Assembly (NCBI GenBank): GCA_018398575.1
Contig: JAGTXZ010000019.1
Span: forward strand, 248,001 to 312,000
Reading direction: 5' to 3'
Length of the DNA stretch: 64,000 bases
Source: Ampelomyces quisqualis
Taxonomy: Eukaryota; Ascomycota; Dothideomycetes; Pleosporales; Phaeosphaeriaceae
A model generated the notes under the pieces. That model searched no databases, had not been told where the DNA came from, and worked only from the letters and a program-made list of their open reading frames with translations. Positions 22,208-33,145 of this stretch are shown here, piece after piece; the stretch's first letter is position 1; each line of letters begins with the position of its first letter. A program made the translations under genes and the position numbers.

Positions 22208-24559
22208 TCAGGCCAACGTCGTCGCGTTCCCCAATCGCGCCGCGGCTCTCGCCGCAATCTCCTCGTACTGCTCCATGCCGCCGTCGAGCTCCCGGAGCTG
22301 CCCCTTGACTAAGCGAAAAACCGTTCCTGGAGCTGCCCCTGTCGAGTCGCCCTCCGAGTCGCTGCTCTCTCCAGCTCCGTCTTCATCGCCGCGGACCCCT
22401 GGCGCTAGTTTGTGTGGTGACTCTCCCCCAATGACGCTTCTGTGAATCGTCGGCATTCGTTCTCCCGCCGCAGCGACGCTCAATGGGGCGGGTGCACACT
22501 TACCGCATGAAGAATCGGTCGTGGGTGACGACCAGGATCGCTCCGTCATACTCTCTCAGGCCCAAGACAAGGCTCATGATGGTGTCTGCATCCAGATGCG
22601 TCGTCACTTCGTCGAGAATAAGCAACTGTGGCGGCGGCCACAACAACTTGGCAAGCGCAACTCGAGCCTTCTGACCACCAGACAGCCGCACCAGGGGTAC
22701 GTCCGAGACCGTCTGTCCATGCAAGCCCAGACCACCCAGCAACCCACGTGCGTCCTTGTCTTGCATCCCTGAGCCGCCGACGTCGATGATATGGCCGAGT
22801 GCTGTCAGCTGCGAATGGGAAGACGCAATAGCCGAGAGATCTTCCACCGATTGCTGCGAGAAGCGACCAATTCTGGCGCGTGCATGTCTTGTAATCGTGC
22901 CAGATGAAGGTGTTAGCCCCTCGACCTCCTCAGTACCCACAATCAGAGACACCAACGTCGTCTTGCCCGAGCCATTGAGCCCAGCAAGTCCAATCCTAGA
23001 CTTTGGATGGATCGTCAAGTCAATGTTGCTGAGAGTGGGCACCTTGTTCGTCCTCGGATACGCAAACGATACTTTCTCTAGATTCACCAGCGCTCCAGGA
23101 AACCTAAGGTCCGGAGGTTGTTTCGGGAACCTCAATGGCACTGGCGGATCACAGTCTGGTATATCGAATCCGGCGCGCATGTTGGTGTGATATCCACCAA
23201 AATCGCGGTTCAGCTTGAATCGCCCGCCTTTCAGTCCCACTTGTAAACCCATTCGCTCGTCGACTTTCTTCTTCCGGGACGCGGCTTGTTTCAGTTTCTT
23301 GTCGTCACCCTTGTCTTTGGCAGCTTTGATGTTACCTGCGATGGACTTTTCCATGTGCTTTTTCTGCTTGTCTTGCGCGTCCCTCATTTTGGTCATCCAT
23401 CTCGCCTTCTTCCACCTCTCACGCTCATATAAGCTCAGATTGCCACGGAATGTCTCGAGTGTTTGATTACGAAGAACGAGCAGCTCCTCCGCCACGGCAT
23501 CGCCAAAGTCACGATCGTGTGTGGTGATAAGAACGGTAGTGCCCGTAAGATTGCGGATATAGTCCTGTAGCCAGATGATGGACGGCAGGTCAAGGAAGTT
23601 TGTTGGCTCGTCCAGAAGAAGTACATCGGCGTACTGGGTAAGCGCACATGCCAAGTCGCAACGAGTCCTCCAACCTCCAGACAGCTCAGACACGGGCTTG
23701 TCAATACGGTCTTCCTTGAAGCCAAGACCAAGCAGTACAATTCGTGCTTTTGCCTCTGCACTTGCGGCATCCATGAGTTCCAACAATGTCTGGACGCTCG
23801 AGAGCATTTCAGCTGTCGCTTGAGTTTCTGCGCTGAGCTGTACAGGGTCAACATCAGCCTCATTTTCTTCTAGTCGCTTCTTGGACTCTTCGAATCGCTC
23901 CTCAAGCTTGATGAGCTCTTTCCTCGCTTGCTTGCCTCTCGCACCACTCCTCCGCTCGGCGATGCGATGGCCCTCCTTGAGTTGCAGTGCCAGTCGCTCA
24001 TGCGTGACGCTCCTATATGCACGAACGGGAGCCATGGCATCTGTCGAGTCGTCGATGGCGTTACCCAAGACCTCTGCTTCCCTGACATAGCGTTCTCGTA
24101 CACCATCACTGCGGACAACGTGCTGGACGACAGTCTCTTCTTTCAAGCTCAGCGTCTCCACCTCGCCTGCAATCCTAGCCTCTGAGGTCTGTCCGAGTAG
24201 CAGTATCCGAGTACTCCACGGAATGCCTGGCACCAGGCCATCGGCTACAGCCTTCAGCAACGTCGACTTGCCGGTACCATTACGGCCGACGAGTACGTAG
24301 TGACGTGATTCCACAAGGTGAAGTGTTGTGCGAGAGAGGAGCTCCAGATTGGAAACGGAGATGGAGAGGTCTTTGACCATGATCTTGTCGTGTCAGTATG
24401 TCTCAATGTGTACTAATCCAATTTCAGCCTGACCTCTTTCGAGGCAGGTGCGTCAACAGCATCGAGTGCATATCGCGATTGCTGCGCGGTGACAATAATA
24501 TGTCCACCACCCGGATGGTCTTCCACTGCTGGTGCAGTACCTTTGCCTTTGCGACCCAT
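22208..24559 (-). CDS. ABC-F family ATPase (Arb1/ABCF2-like)
   Basis: Predicted complement join of 22208-22439, 22504-24383 and 24434-24559, 745 residues. The introns are 64 and 50 nt, and the frame is continuous through both. There are two ATP-binding cassettes without membrane segments. The first has Walker A GRNGTGKST (about residue 76), signature LSGGWRTR and Walker B LLLDEPTNFLDL; a basic linker follows (KKHMEKSIAGNIKAAKDKGD). The second has Walker A GLNGSGKTT (about 512), signature LSGGQKAR and Walker B LLILDEVTTHLDADT. The final exon adds a VFRLVKGQLRELDGG strand typical of ABC-F C-termini. ABC-F proteins act on ribosomes, in biogenesis or translation. The second Walker B reads DEVTTHLD rather than the common DEPTNHLD. 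The exact orthologue is not assigned. The gene is divergent from the unknown gene at 25298. Confidence 0.93.
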
Positions 24560-25297
24560 GTCTGTTAGTGGGCAAGCTTGATTCTGAGTGATTTCGTTGC
24601 TGGCTTGTGGCAGCATACATATACTTGACTGCTTGTTGTGAATGCGACCAGAGCGACACTACTGAAAGAGGAAGTCAGAATGAGTCGAATGGGACTGCTC
24701 TGATTGGCTGTGTGTGACGACTCACGCCACACCTTCATTCGCCACATGCCCAATCCATCACTCCGCCGTACTAGGTGGTAGGTATAACTGATTCGCTATT
24801 ACGGCCATGATAGAGGTTTAGCTCAACCACGGGTCAGCAACAGAGGTCACACAGTTACGGTGGGCTTTTTACCAGAGAGACCCAGTCCCCCCATGAGTAG
24901 CATATCCTTGTGGGAGAGGTGTTGGTAGGTAGGTGATGGTGCACCAAGAAGGTGTATACACAGCCTTGAACAAGGTTGAAAATAGTCTAGATGTAGTCTG
25001 AACTGCTCTACTGCAGCACGTTTCCTGGTACATCTCAGCTGCTATTCGTTATGGAGACAATATGTATGATGTTGTTGAGCTCACACTCGACGGTGCCTTC
25101 CCCATCTCTCAACTGAAGGTGACTGCCACTTTCGATTTGCGAACTCACAATGACCTCACTGTCGCGCAACTTCCAACAATAGCAACAATTGCGAGCCTCC
25201 TACATCTCGCTCTTGCAAGAGACCATCTCGCCAGCAACCTCTTATCACCCACATCGATCAATGTACGGCATTCTCGCCAACAGCTCCTCCAAAGACA
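24560..25297. promoter_or_regulatory. Divergent intergenic region, ABC-F and gene at 25298
   Basis: About 740 bp separating two divergently oriented starts, so it should hold both promoters. A GT-like donor and AG sites are present upstream of the ABC-F start, so a 5'-UTR intron is possible, but I cannot define it. Confidence 0.4.
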
Positions 25298-26422
25298 TTG
25301 AACATGACAGCACCCACTACCGACATGACTTATCCCACAGCAGTGAGCAAGCACGAAACAGCGAAGCAATGGCTGCAACGACGACTCGGAAAACTACCAT
25401 CAATTCACCCAAGTGATGAGCCAGGAGATAACGGGCTGTGTGCACATTTGCCTGTTCAACGACCACGAACCGCTCCCTGTATCGCAACAGCTACAGAGGC
25501 AACGTCAATACCCAGGGTCCCACGGATTCCCGTCGAATTGCCACAGCCTTTACGTATGCCATTTGCTCAACCCCCATCTAGACCGACAAGACCCAATTCG
25601 GGCGTGATGCGAGATGTGGATGCATGGCTCGACACAAGCATAGACACACCTTCACCTCCACTCATGGGCGGTCTTTCGTACTGGCGAAAAGCCACGGTCG
25701 CCAACGCGAAGAATACAGCCGGCATCCAGCATGCCACACCCATCGTACGAAAGACTGGCCATGATCGGCCGTCCACATCGCAGAGCCAGCAGATCAAATC
25801 GTTCCGACGGCGTGCGAAGAGAATGCAGGTCCAGATGCCTCTACTCGCTCGCAACAGGTCAACCCGCCAAGGCGGTCGGAAGCAGACGAACAGACGTTCC
25901 AAGTCAATGCCAGTGTTCGCTATTGCCTACGAATCGACCCAGCCAGCAGCGCCACCTATCCCCATGCTCCGCCCAGCAGTACGTGTCGGGCCAGCCCAAG
26001 CACCGACTATGCCCAATGAAACCATGTCAAGCGAAAACGTGTTGATTGAACAGCCACGATGCCGCCAGGATACTCCAGCAAGTGGCCAGACCAGCGAGGT
26101 GGAGAGAAGTATGGAGCGACGATTGAATACCATGTTCAGTCGGAGTACGAGGAGCGCAGACAGCACTCGCCCCTCGACAGCAGCGGCGCGCATCACACGA
26201 GAGGACTCGACGGGTGACGTCTCGGACGCACCTTCCTACTTCTCAGGGCCGCCTCCACCTTCCTACCACTCGCGACCTGCCTCGATGATTACCACTTCTT
26301 CCTTTGGCTGTGTCGACGGCATGAACCCTGCGCAGCGGCAGATCAGCCAGCAACGGGCGGCCGTGTCGCGAGGTGTGAAGGGCAAGCTGAAACGATTTGC
26401 ACAGAATTTCAGCTCCTCGTGA
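25298..26422 (+). CDS. Uncharacterised basic, Pro/Ser-rich protein
   Basis: Single exon of 374 codons. The likely start is MNMTAPTT or the second Met. No known domain is recognised. A short folded-looking N-terminal helix (VSKHETAKQWLQRRLGKL) is followed by Pro-rich and Arg-rich disordered sequence with basic patches (SFRRRAKRMQ, RKQTNRRSKSMP) and several Ser/Thr sites. It ends in a compact conserved-looking tail (ISQQRAAVSRGVKGKLKRFA). There is no signal peptide or membrane segment. Composition and the sharp ends suggest a genuine gene; function is unknown. Confidence 0.65.
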   Translation: MNMTAPTTDMTYPTAVSKHETAKQWLQRRLGKLPSIHPSDEPGDNGLCAHLPVQRPRTAPCIATATEATSIPRVPRIPVELPQPLRMPFAQPPSRPTRPNSGVMRDVDAWLDTSIDTPSPPLMGGLSYWRKATVANAKNTAGIQHATPIVRKTGHDRPSTSQSQQIKSFRRRAKRMQVQMPLLARNRSTRQGGRKQTNRRSKSMPVFAIAYESTQPAAPPIPMLRPAVRVGPAQAPTMPNETMSSENVLIEQPRCRQDTPASGQTSEVERSMERRLNTMFSRSTRSADSTRPSTAAARITREDSTGDVSDAPSYFSGPPPPSYHSRPASMITTSSFGCVDGMNPAQRQISQQRAAVSRGVKGKLKRFAQNFSSS

Positions 26423-26795
26423 GGATGACGAAGGTCAGGGTTGGGCAAAGTCTGCAAGCGCAAAGGAGGCAACGAGATGTGCGGCACGGAAAGAAGCGTG
26501 TTGCGCGGTGATGAGCGTCGATGATGATGCCATGGCGAAGTAGTTGTACCGAAAGCATGCGGCTATAGCAGCGTGCGTATTGTGATGATAGATACGTGAT
26601 GGGTGATGGCAGATGCGGTGACGTTGGCGGGCCGCGGTGCACCGAAAGCGTCCCGGCTGCAGCTCGGGCGCTCTGCCGACGACCACTTTGTGTCATGGCG
26701 ATCCGCTCAAGTCGCCGCCAGCGCAACGAGACGGCACGCTGGGCGCCCTACGACGCAACCACGAGTCTCCAGGCCCCGTGACCGACAGGCGAAGC

Positions 26796-28523
26796 ATGGC
26801 GTCCCCCGACGATGCTCCTCCGCCGGCCAAACGACCAGCGGCCATGGCCCGCCAGTCCTCGTCGCAGTCGCATGTGTCCGAGGGCGAGCACCCACGACCG
26901 GCCCATCACAAAGCCCCGCGCCACCATGTCGTTGGTCAGCGCATCTCGAGGAATCTGTCCACCGGGAAGAACCTGAACAAGCTCAACAAGGCCGCGCAAC
27001 AGGTGCAACAGGCACAGCAGGCCGCCGAGAAGGAAGCGCGCCACCACCGGCGCACGCAGTCGGGGCACGCCATGTCCGCGCCGAGCAGCCCCCGCCCGGG
27101 CTTCAAGCGCAATGCTTCTTCGGGGGCGGTGGTGCGGGTGGCCCACCCGGCGCATACGCAGGCGAATCTGCGCAAGAACCACTCGAGCGGACACCTGCCC
27201 CGCCAGGGACCGGCCAAGCACGCGGCCAAGGCGTCCAAGAATGAAGTCACCCCCCACAGGAAAGCACCATCACGGCCAGCCTCGCCCGAAGCACACCCTG
27301 CGGTGCATTTCCACGTGGGCAGCGACGAGGAAGAGGCGGCCGGGGACGACGGCTGGACGGAAGAGAGCGCGTCGCAGTCGCCCACCACGACGCGCTCCAA
27401 CACGCGCTCCAACTCGGTCGTCCTCGACGCGCAGCACAAGCTGGCGGAAAGGAACATGGAGAACAACCGAGGCGACCCAGCACAAGTGGGCGCAAGTCGC
27501 CAACCTCGCACGCAAACCACGCCGCCATGGACAGGCCGAACGCGCAAAGTAGCTGCAGCCACCGGCGGCAGCTCCCACCACTCGCGCCCCCCTGACGCCG
27601 ACATGATCACGTCGCGTCTCCTCCAGCGCAGCGCCTCGCACACCGTCCCTCCGCAGACCACATCCGTCGCGGCAACGGTAGGAGCTGCCACCCACGGCCC
27701 TACGCTGCTCAGCCATAGTGCTGGCTCTACACTGGTCGACACGCCTGGGAAGGACTTGGTGTCGCGCTTCATGGACGGAGATGGCTCGGCTGGAACCCCG
27801 CATGAGGGAGGTTACATGCCTTCGCGCAAGTGTTCCCAACCCGAGGGCGGCGAGCTGGATCAAAGCAAACGAAACCAGTCGATGCCGAACGTCGGTGGCA
27901 ATGACACGCCACTCAGAACCCCGTCGCGGTCGGGTGCGACGACTCCGACCAACCTACCTCCGTCGCGAACACAGCAGAAGCTCATGCTGCAACGCGCCTC
28001 GTCCAACATCGAACCCCACAAGCTGGTCCCGGTAAGCCTTCCCCGCACTGGCGGTCCTACCTTTCTGCAGTCCGGGATGCATTACAATGCAAACGGGGAA
28101 GGCCGCCTCGACCCGCGTTTGCAGCAGCAATTCAACCACGTTGCGGTGGAATACAAGGTGGTGCGGAGGTACCGCAATCCGCTTGCCGACTCGATTGTCC
28201 GCATACAACAGATACCAGGCATGTCGCGCAAAAGCCGCATACCAACAAGGCGAAGCGCCAACGGCGCTTGGATTGGGCACAGCACGCCGAGTCTGAGCAC
28301 AAGTTTCAACGGGCCGGAAATGGCAACACATGGGGCAAGCTTGCAGAGGTTGGCCGCACGAGTCAGTTTCGACAACGGGCACCGGCGCGCGGCGAGTAGG
28401 CGCGACGATGGCGATGTAGAGGGCCAGCAAAGTGTTGACAGCGAGCACGCGCGAAATGAGGACGAAGCCGACGAGATTTGTCGACGGCTGTGGGAGAGTG
28501 CGGAGATTATGGAGGCTGATTGA
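26796..28523 (+). CDS. TCO89-like TORC1 subunit
   Basis: Single exon, 575 residues from ATG 26796 (an upstream in-frame ATG at 26637 is less likely). The protein is largely disordered but carries, in order, the short blocks I associate with the filamentous-fungal TCO89 family: QRISRNLSTGKNLNKLN, HHRRTQSGHAMSAPSSPRP, GWTEESASQSPTTTRSNT, ITSRLLQRS, TPGKDLVSRF, GATTPTNLPPSRTQQKL with MLQRASSNIEP, then LDPRLQQQFNHVAVEYKVV and RRYRNPLADSIVR near the C-terminus. Tco89 is a non-essential subunit of TORC1 at the vacuolar membrane, linked to nutrient and cell-wall signalling in yeasts. The assignment rests on recalled family blocks rather than a search. Many Ser/Thr-rich segments are plausible phosphorylation sites. 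Confidence 0.75.
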   Translation: MASPDDAPPPAKRPAAMARQSSSQSHVSEGEHPRPAHHKAPRHHVVGQRISRNLSTGKNLNKLNKAAQQVQQAQQAAEKEARHHRRTQSGHAMSAPSSPRPGFKRNASSGAVVRVAHPAHTQANLRKNHSSGHLPRQGPAKHAAKASKNEVTPHRKAPSRPASPEAHPAVHFHVGSDEEEAAGDDGWTEESASQSPTTTRSNTRSNSVVLDAQHKLAERNMENNRGDPAQVGASRQPRTQTTPPWTGRTRKVAAATGGSSHHSRPPDADMITSRLLQRSASHTVPPQTTSVAATVGAATHGPTLLSHSAGSTLVDTPGKDLVSRFMDGDGSAGTPHEGGYMPSRKCSQPEGGELDQSKRNQSMPNVGGNDTPLRTPSRSGATTPTNLPPSRTQQKLMLQRASSNIEPHKLVPVSLPRTGGPTFLQSGMHYNANGEGRLDPRLQQQFNHVAVEYKVVRRYRNPLADSIVRIQQIPGMSRKSRIPTRRSANGAWIGHSTPSLSTSFNGPEMATHGASLQRLAARVSFDNGHRRAASRRDDGDVEGQQSVDSEHARNEDEADEICRRLWESAEIMEAD

Positions 28524-29596
28524 GCCGCTACCCGTCCCACACACTAAGCGGCATCAAAGGAGTCTGTTTCCAGTACATACACAGTACACAGTACATACTT
28601 GGGAGCACGGTTGCTCCCCCTCCAGAGTCCAAGGGGGCTTTGGCTTTGCAGGCGGGATTCACGATGCTTCCTTGAACCATTCATGCGCACGGACTTTTGC
28701 ACCATGTACCGAGTAGGATAGTGCGAGAAGGACTCCAGGCTCGTTAGTGGACTGTGCGACGGAATGGAGCAATGAGCAGCCATATTGGTAGTCGGTGTGT
28801 CATGGAGAATGAGGCTCCCATATTTTCAGAGGGCCAACAACAACAAGCATCTGCATGCGACTCGCTGTTCCTGCATGCTCACGTGCCTCTGGCGAGTGAA
28901 TGTCACTAGGCGCGCCATGTTGTGACTACACCGTACGGCCATGTCATGCCACTCAACAACGCACCAGAGACGCCAGCCGCTCAGTGCTGGCACCAGTCAC
29001 GTTTTGCGCGCAAAGGTACCAGGCCGCCGGCGACACGCTGTGCGACCACTGGCTGCACCTGTTTCAAGCGTGTCTGAGCGCAGGCTGGGGGCAGCCTGAG
29101 GACTCGGGAGTCAGGAGTCACTGTCAGGAGTGTCTGGACTCTGGAGTCTGAAGTGGACCGAGTTGCCGTGGCGATTGTTGAAGACGGCGTCGATAATGAC
29201 CTCACCTGCAGCAGCCGTTGGACTGTCCGATCGACGGCACAGTGGGGAGTACAATTACATACTGTACTGGCAGTCTGTGCAGTGTGTAGGTACCTGCAGC
29301 GATCCGCACGCTCCACGGGCCTACTGCCCAGTAGCCGCCGGCCGCCCGAAATTGCGGCAGGCCAAGGGAAATGAGCGCCCGGTTGTTTCCCTTCAAAACT
29401 CCAAATCGCCCGCTCGTCAAACACCACCCGTCTCTCCCTCAAGCATCAAACACACGCCCTTCGGCAGAGCTTTGCTCATCACACTCCTTTCGCCCTTCCA
29501 AACTCAATCATCGCGCCCACGTCTCCACCACTGCCTCCGCATATATTCCACGCGCCTGCCACTCCCCGCACCAAATCCAAAAAAAAAAACACCAAG
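28524..29596. other. Intergenic, 1.07 kb
   Basis: No supported gene. Notable short-period repeats are CAGTACATACACAGTACACA (28573 onward) and a tandem GAGTCAGGAGTCACTGTCAG-type run with GGAGTCTGGACTCTGGAGTC near 29105-29150. A pyrimidine-rich stretch and an A9 run (29579-29589) immediately precede the next start codon and probably belong to its 5' leader. Confidence 0.5.
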
Positions 29597-29959
29597 ATGC
29601 ACTCCTTCCAGCACGTCCTCGTGTTCCTCTTCGCGCTCGTCGCGTGTGCCTTCGCTCAGGAATCCGACGTCTATGACTCCACCGTCTTCATCACTTCCAC
29701 CGTCTACCGCGTCAACACCGTCACCATGTCTGGCTCTCACACCGGCAGCGGCGCAAACATGACCTCGACCATTCCCGCGTCTTACGCATCCACCTACCCA
29801 ACCGGCGCCAGCCTCAGTCCCAACGGCACTTCTGTCGTCCAGCCCTCTGGCACCGGCGCAAAGTCAACGGCACCGCCCTTCACCGGTGCCGCCTCTGCAA
29901 TCAGCATCAACGCCTACGTAGCCGCCCTCGTTGCTGGTGTCGGGTACCTCGCTCTGTGA
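29597..29959 (+). CDS. Small secreted protein with GPI-anchor-type tail
   Basis: Single exon, 120 residues. An N-terminal signal peptide (MHSFQHVLVFLFALVACAFA, cleavage likely before QES) is followed by a Ser/Thr-rich mature region (VFITSTVYRVNTVTM) with two N-glycosylation sequons (NMT, NGT). The hydrophobic C-terminus (INAYVAALVAGVGYLAL) follows small residues (GAASAIS) suitable as a GPI attachment site. After processing only about 75 residues would remain, decorating the plasma membrane or wall. It has two or fewer Cys, both in the signal peptide region, so it is not a Cys-rich effector type. Specific function unknown. The ATG context is CCAAGATGC, a good fungal start. Confidence 0.8.
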   Translation: MHSFQHVLVFLFALVACAFAQESDVYDSTVFITSTVYRVNTVTMSGSHTGSGANMTSTIPASYASTYPTGASLSPNGTSVVQPSGTGAKSTAPPFTGAASAISINAYVAALVAGVGYLAL

Positions 29960-31206
29960 GATGCACTCTGAACCGCGAACCCCAAGCCTCACGCTTCTAC
30001 GTGTCGCACCACCGACTGGTGCTCTGTCTTGGATGCCACAGTCGCCTGCCACATGTCCGACGTGTTCGGCCTAGGCACATTGCGCTTTCAGCATCCTTTC
30101 TCACGTCTCACGAGGACCATCGTCCATGTCTTGGTTTTTGCATCATACCCAACAGCCAACATAATCTTCCTTGGCTCTTTTCTTCTACCCTTCTACCCTG
30201 TTACCCTCCCCCCCTGACGGCTTGGATGTCTTGCCCCTTGTCAAGTACACATTTCCACCCATATGTTCGAAGCCAATCCCTGTAGTCACCTGTCTTCATT
30301 GTCCCTCTTCTCGTGTCGATCCTGTTCTCAGCATCACGACACCTGCATACTTCTCTGGTGGAGCTGGAGTTTGGAGATACCCCCTTTTGTAAACCAATTC
30401 TTTTACTAAGTTCACTTCATGGAACCATTTGGTGGAGGATTTTTTACCCGGCGACGGAGAGCAAGGAGATGTGACAGCAATGACCACATTTCAGCATGGA
30501 AATGCAAAAAATTAACCAGCTCACATGACACCCTTTCTTTGCGTGAATGTCGTACCTTGCGCACTGAAACGTGACTTTACGCGCCCTACTTGCGACAAGG
30601 CCCATGATGACCTGCTTGTCCGTCTCTTGACTCGAACCAATCCATTCTGTCTTGTTCGCCAAGTCATCAGGGTTGGGCGAATTCCATCGAGTACGTAGTT
30701 ACATGCAGGCTACAGCTTTGAGTGCCTCGTCATCTGCTCTTGTGTAAGTGCCCTCACATGTCTTCACCAAGACTTGATCGGATAGTAGCATCAAATTCGA
30801 GTGTTACCGCTTTGGAGGGCAAGTAATTCACGGCCAAAATTCTACATGACCATCACTTTCAATAAAACTTGCATGCGTGGGCTCACTCCAGCTCTTTTGA
30901 GCCACAGCCCTCAAGACATCCCAAACTCTATGTGCACAGCGCGGGCGCTCGCGAAGACCAGTAGGCGCGTACCCGTTGCACTACCAGATGAAATCATGCA
31001 GCAGGTGACAGAGCCGAGAAAGCTGCTCTAGGAGGATCCTCCAATCAGTACTATTAGGTGAGAGACGATCGTAGATGCTTTTACCTACACAGTCACAGTG
31101 CACAGTGCACAGTGCACACTGCTTATGAGGCTTCGCCAAACTTCCTCATTCCGTCAATACTCCCATCTTTCGCAAAGCACAAGTCAGTGAGCACCCTACA
31201 CCAGCA
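29960..31206. other. Intergenic, 1.25 kb
   Basis: No supported gene. A triplicated GTGCACA word (31083-31110: CACAGTGCACAGTGCACAGT) lies upstream of the BTB-like gene. Confidence 0.45.
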
Positions 31207-32065
31207 ATGGCTCGTCCCGCCCGTTCATCTCGGCTCAATTTGTGTGACGACAGAGCGACAAGGAAGCGCAAGGCCGTTGATGACGAAGAAGAAGAAGGCT
31301 TCGAAGTTCAATTCGCAGCGCAAGAGGCCGTACTAGGGTAAGCCTTATGGCCATCTGACATGAGGTGCAACTACTGACTAGGCCAGGCTCGAGCAAACCG
31401 TGACCGTCCGATTCAGTGGCCCCGAAGCAGTGGAATGGGCCGTGCCACGAAACATGATATGCCGCGAGTCTGAGTACTTCAGGGGATTGCTCGAGGATAG
31501 CAAAGAGCCACAAATCACCGTGGACTTCCTTGGTGCCCCTGTATTTCGCCTGTACCTGCAGTGGCTACTGGCCGGGTCTTACCATGAGTACCCTGGATTC
31601 AGTCAAGCGCCTTCGTATCGCATCGCCTCCAACACTCACACTTTGGGAGAATTGAGCACAGAGGACGTCACCAAGTCCGGCGAGGACTTGGTCGTATGGT
31701 GCGTCAAGGCTGGTGTACTGGCTTGGAAGCTCGGCCACCGTCTCCAGGCTCCCCGCTTCCAGAATTACGCCATGAGACGACTTTTTGCAGCATATACGCG
31801 AGCTTGGCCGACGTTCCAAGTCCAAGATGACTTCTTCCAGTGGACACGAGATAGCGGTACGCAGCTTCGAGATTTCTTCGAGGATCTCGTCATTCGGAAT
31901 TGGGCCGATGCTGATTTGATCGATCATCGCCACAGTGACTGGTCCCGGCTGCTCAAGGAGAACGACCGATTTCGGGATTGCTTCATCGAAGCCATGGCTC
32001 AGCCTGAGCAGGAGAGAAGTAAGGCTCAAATGGAGATTGACAAATATTTGCTCCAAGAAAAGTGA
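31207..32065 (+). CDS. BTB/POZ-like domain protein
   Basis: Predicted join of 31207-31337 and 31387-32065 (49-nt intron ending CCAG), 269 residues. A short basic-acidic N-terminus (TRKRKAVDDEEEEGFEV) is followed by a BTB-like fold. It has a beta hairpin VTVRFSGPEAVEWAVP, then NMICRESEYFRGLLEDS, ITVDFLGAPVFRLYLQWL, and helices (AWKLGHRLQAPRFQNYAMRR). Proteins with this layout form a large expanded family in Dothideomycetes; some BTB proteins are Cullin-3 adaptors, but no adaptor partner domain such as Kelch is present here. Function unknown. Confidence 0.8.
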
Positions 32066-33001
32066 GCGGGGCTGATTTGACAGACCAGAATTGATTTGTA
32101 AAAATTGCCCGAGATGCATTGGAAAAAGAAGAGAGCATGGTCATCGAGGGAAACAAACATCGTCAAGGATTCTTCAAGGTTATCGGATCATACTCTCGGA
32201 AGGACCACTGCTTGCGCCAGGAAGGGCCACCTTCTCGTGGCATGGCATGCTCATCAGGCTTCTATTTATTTTCAGAATCAATCATCTTAAGAATTTTGAC
32301 ACGCTGAAAAGATTTTATCATGGTGAACCAATACTTCGTGTGCAAGAAGAAAGTGAAACTAGCGTATCGTCCGTGCATAGGTAGATGCATGTGACACCGC
32401 GCTCTCCCGCGCAACATCAAACGCGTTGTACCCCATGCCTCACACCACAACAACACATGTCATTCAAATTAAACTGATGGATCTCAAAAACCATGCAATG
32501 ATCCCTGAACAGCGATCCCTCCAATTCCATACCACCCCCTGCTACCGAGTATGCCATGATGTTTTACCAATCCAGCCTCACGCGCTCACCAGCCACTTCC
32601 GCGAGGTTGGTCCCAACCACCCTCTGACGACGCACGCTCCCCACCACATCTGTACAAAAGTTGCTGCCATGTCGCATTCCGATGACACTGCATCTTGGCT
32701 TTGAATCTTCTAGTACTCTGTACATTACACATCTATCAATCCTCTCGTGCTACCTCTCGCAGTTGCTTGTATACAGTTACAAGAACGCTCGGACCACATT
32801 TTCATCAGCTACTGCACGTTGAGCTGGCACGACCGAATCTACAAATTCACTACTCCGTACGACCGAAAGGATCTTGAAAAGGTATGCATAGTCTTCACCA
32901 TTTTGACTTGACACTGGGCTAACAATTCAGCAGCAATACTAGCTTCGCTTCACGCCTTCACACTCCACACTCCACATCTTTCCCCCCACACCACCGCAAC
33001 T
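32066..33001. other. Intergenic with a probable 5'-UTR intron
   Basis: No coding gene is supported. At 32882-32930 a clean 49-nt intron (GTATGC ... GCTAAC ... TTCAG) lies 71 nt upstream of the short frame at 33002, so it is most likely a spliced leader intron of that gene. Confidence 0.5.
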
Positions 33002-33145
33002 ATGCAGCGCAACGTCGTCATCTTCCTCATCATTATTATTCTCTTCATCCTCATCGCCCTCATCGGCTACGGCATATACTACCTCCAAAATCGCATGGCA
33101 GTCGGCGGCACGGCGTCGAGCGTGAGCGATATGACCGAGCCATAA
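33002..33145 (+). CDS. 47-residue single-pass membrane protein
   Basis: Short frame ATG 33002 to TAA 33143-33145. After MQRN comes a strongly hydrophobic stretch of about 22 residues (VVIFLIIIILFILIALIGYG), followed by IYYLQNRMAVGG and a polar tail ending SDMTEP. This reads as one transmembrane helix with a short cytosolic or lumenal tail. Support for it being real: the leader contains a canonical small intron (32882-32930), the ATG is the first after that splice, and the flanking CACCGCAACT context is a good start. I do not recognise a family, and many such small membrane proteins are missed by annotation. Confidence 0.5.
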   Translation: MQRNVVIFLIIIILFILIALIGYGIYYLQNRMAVGGTASSVSDMTEP

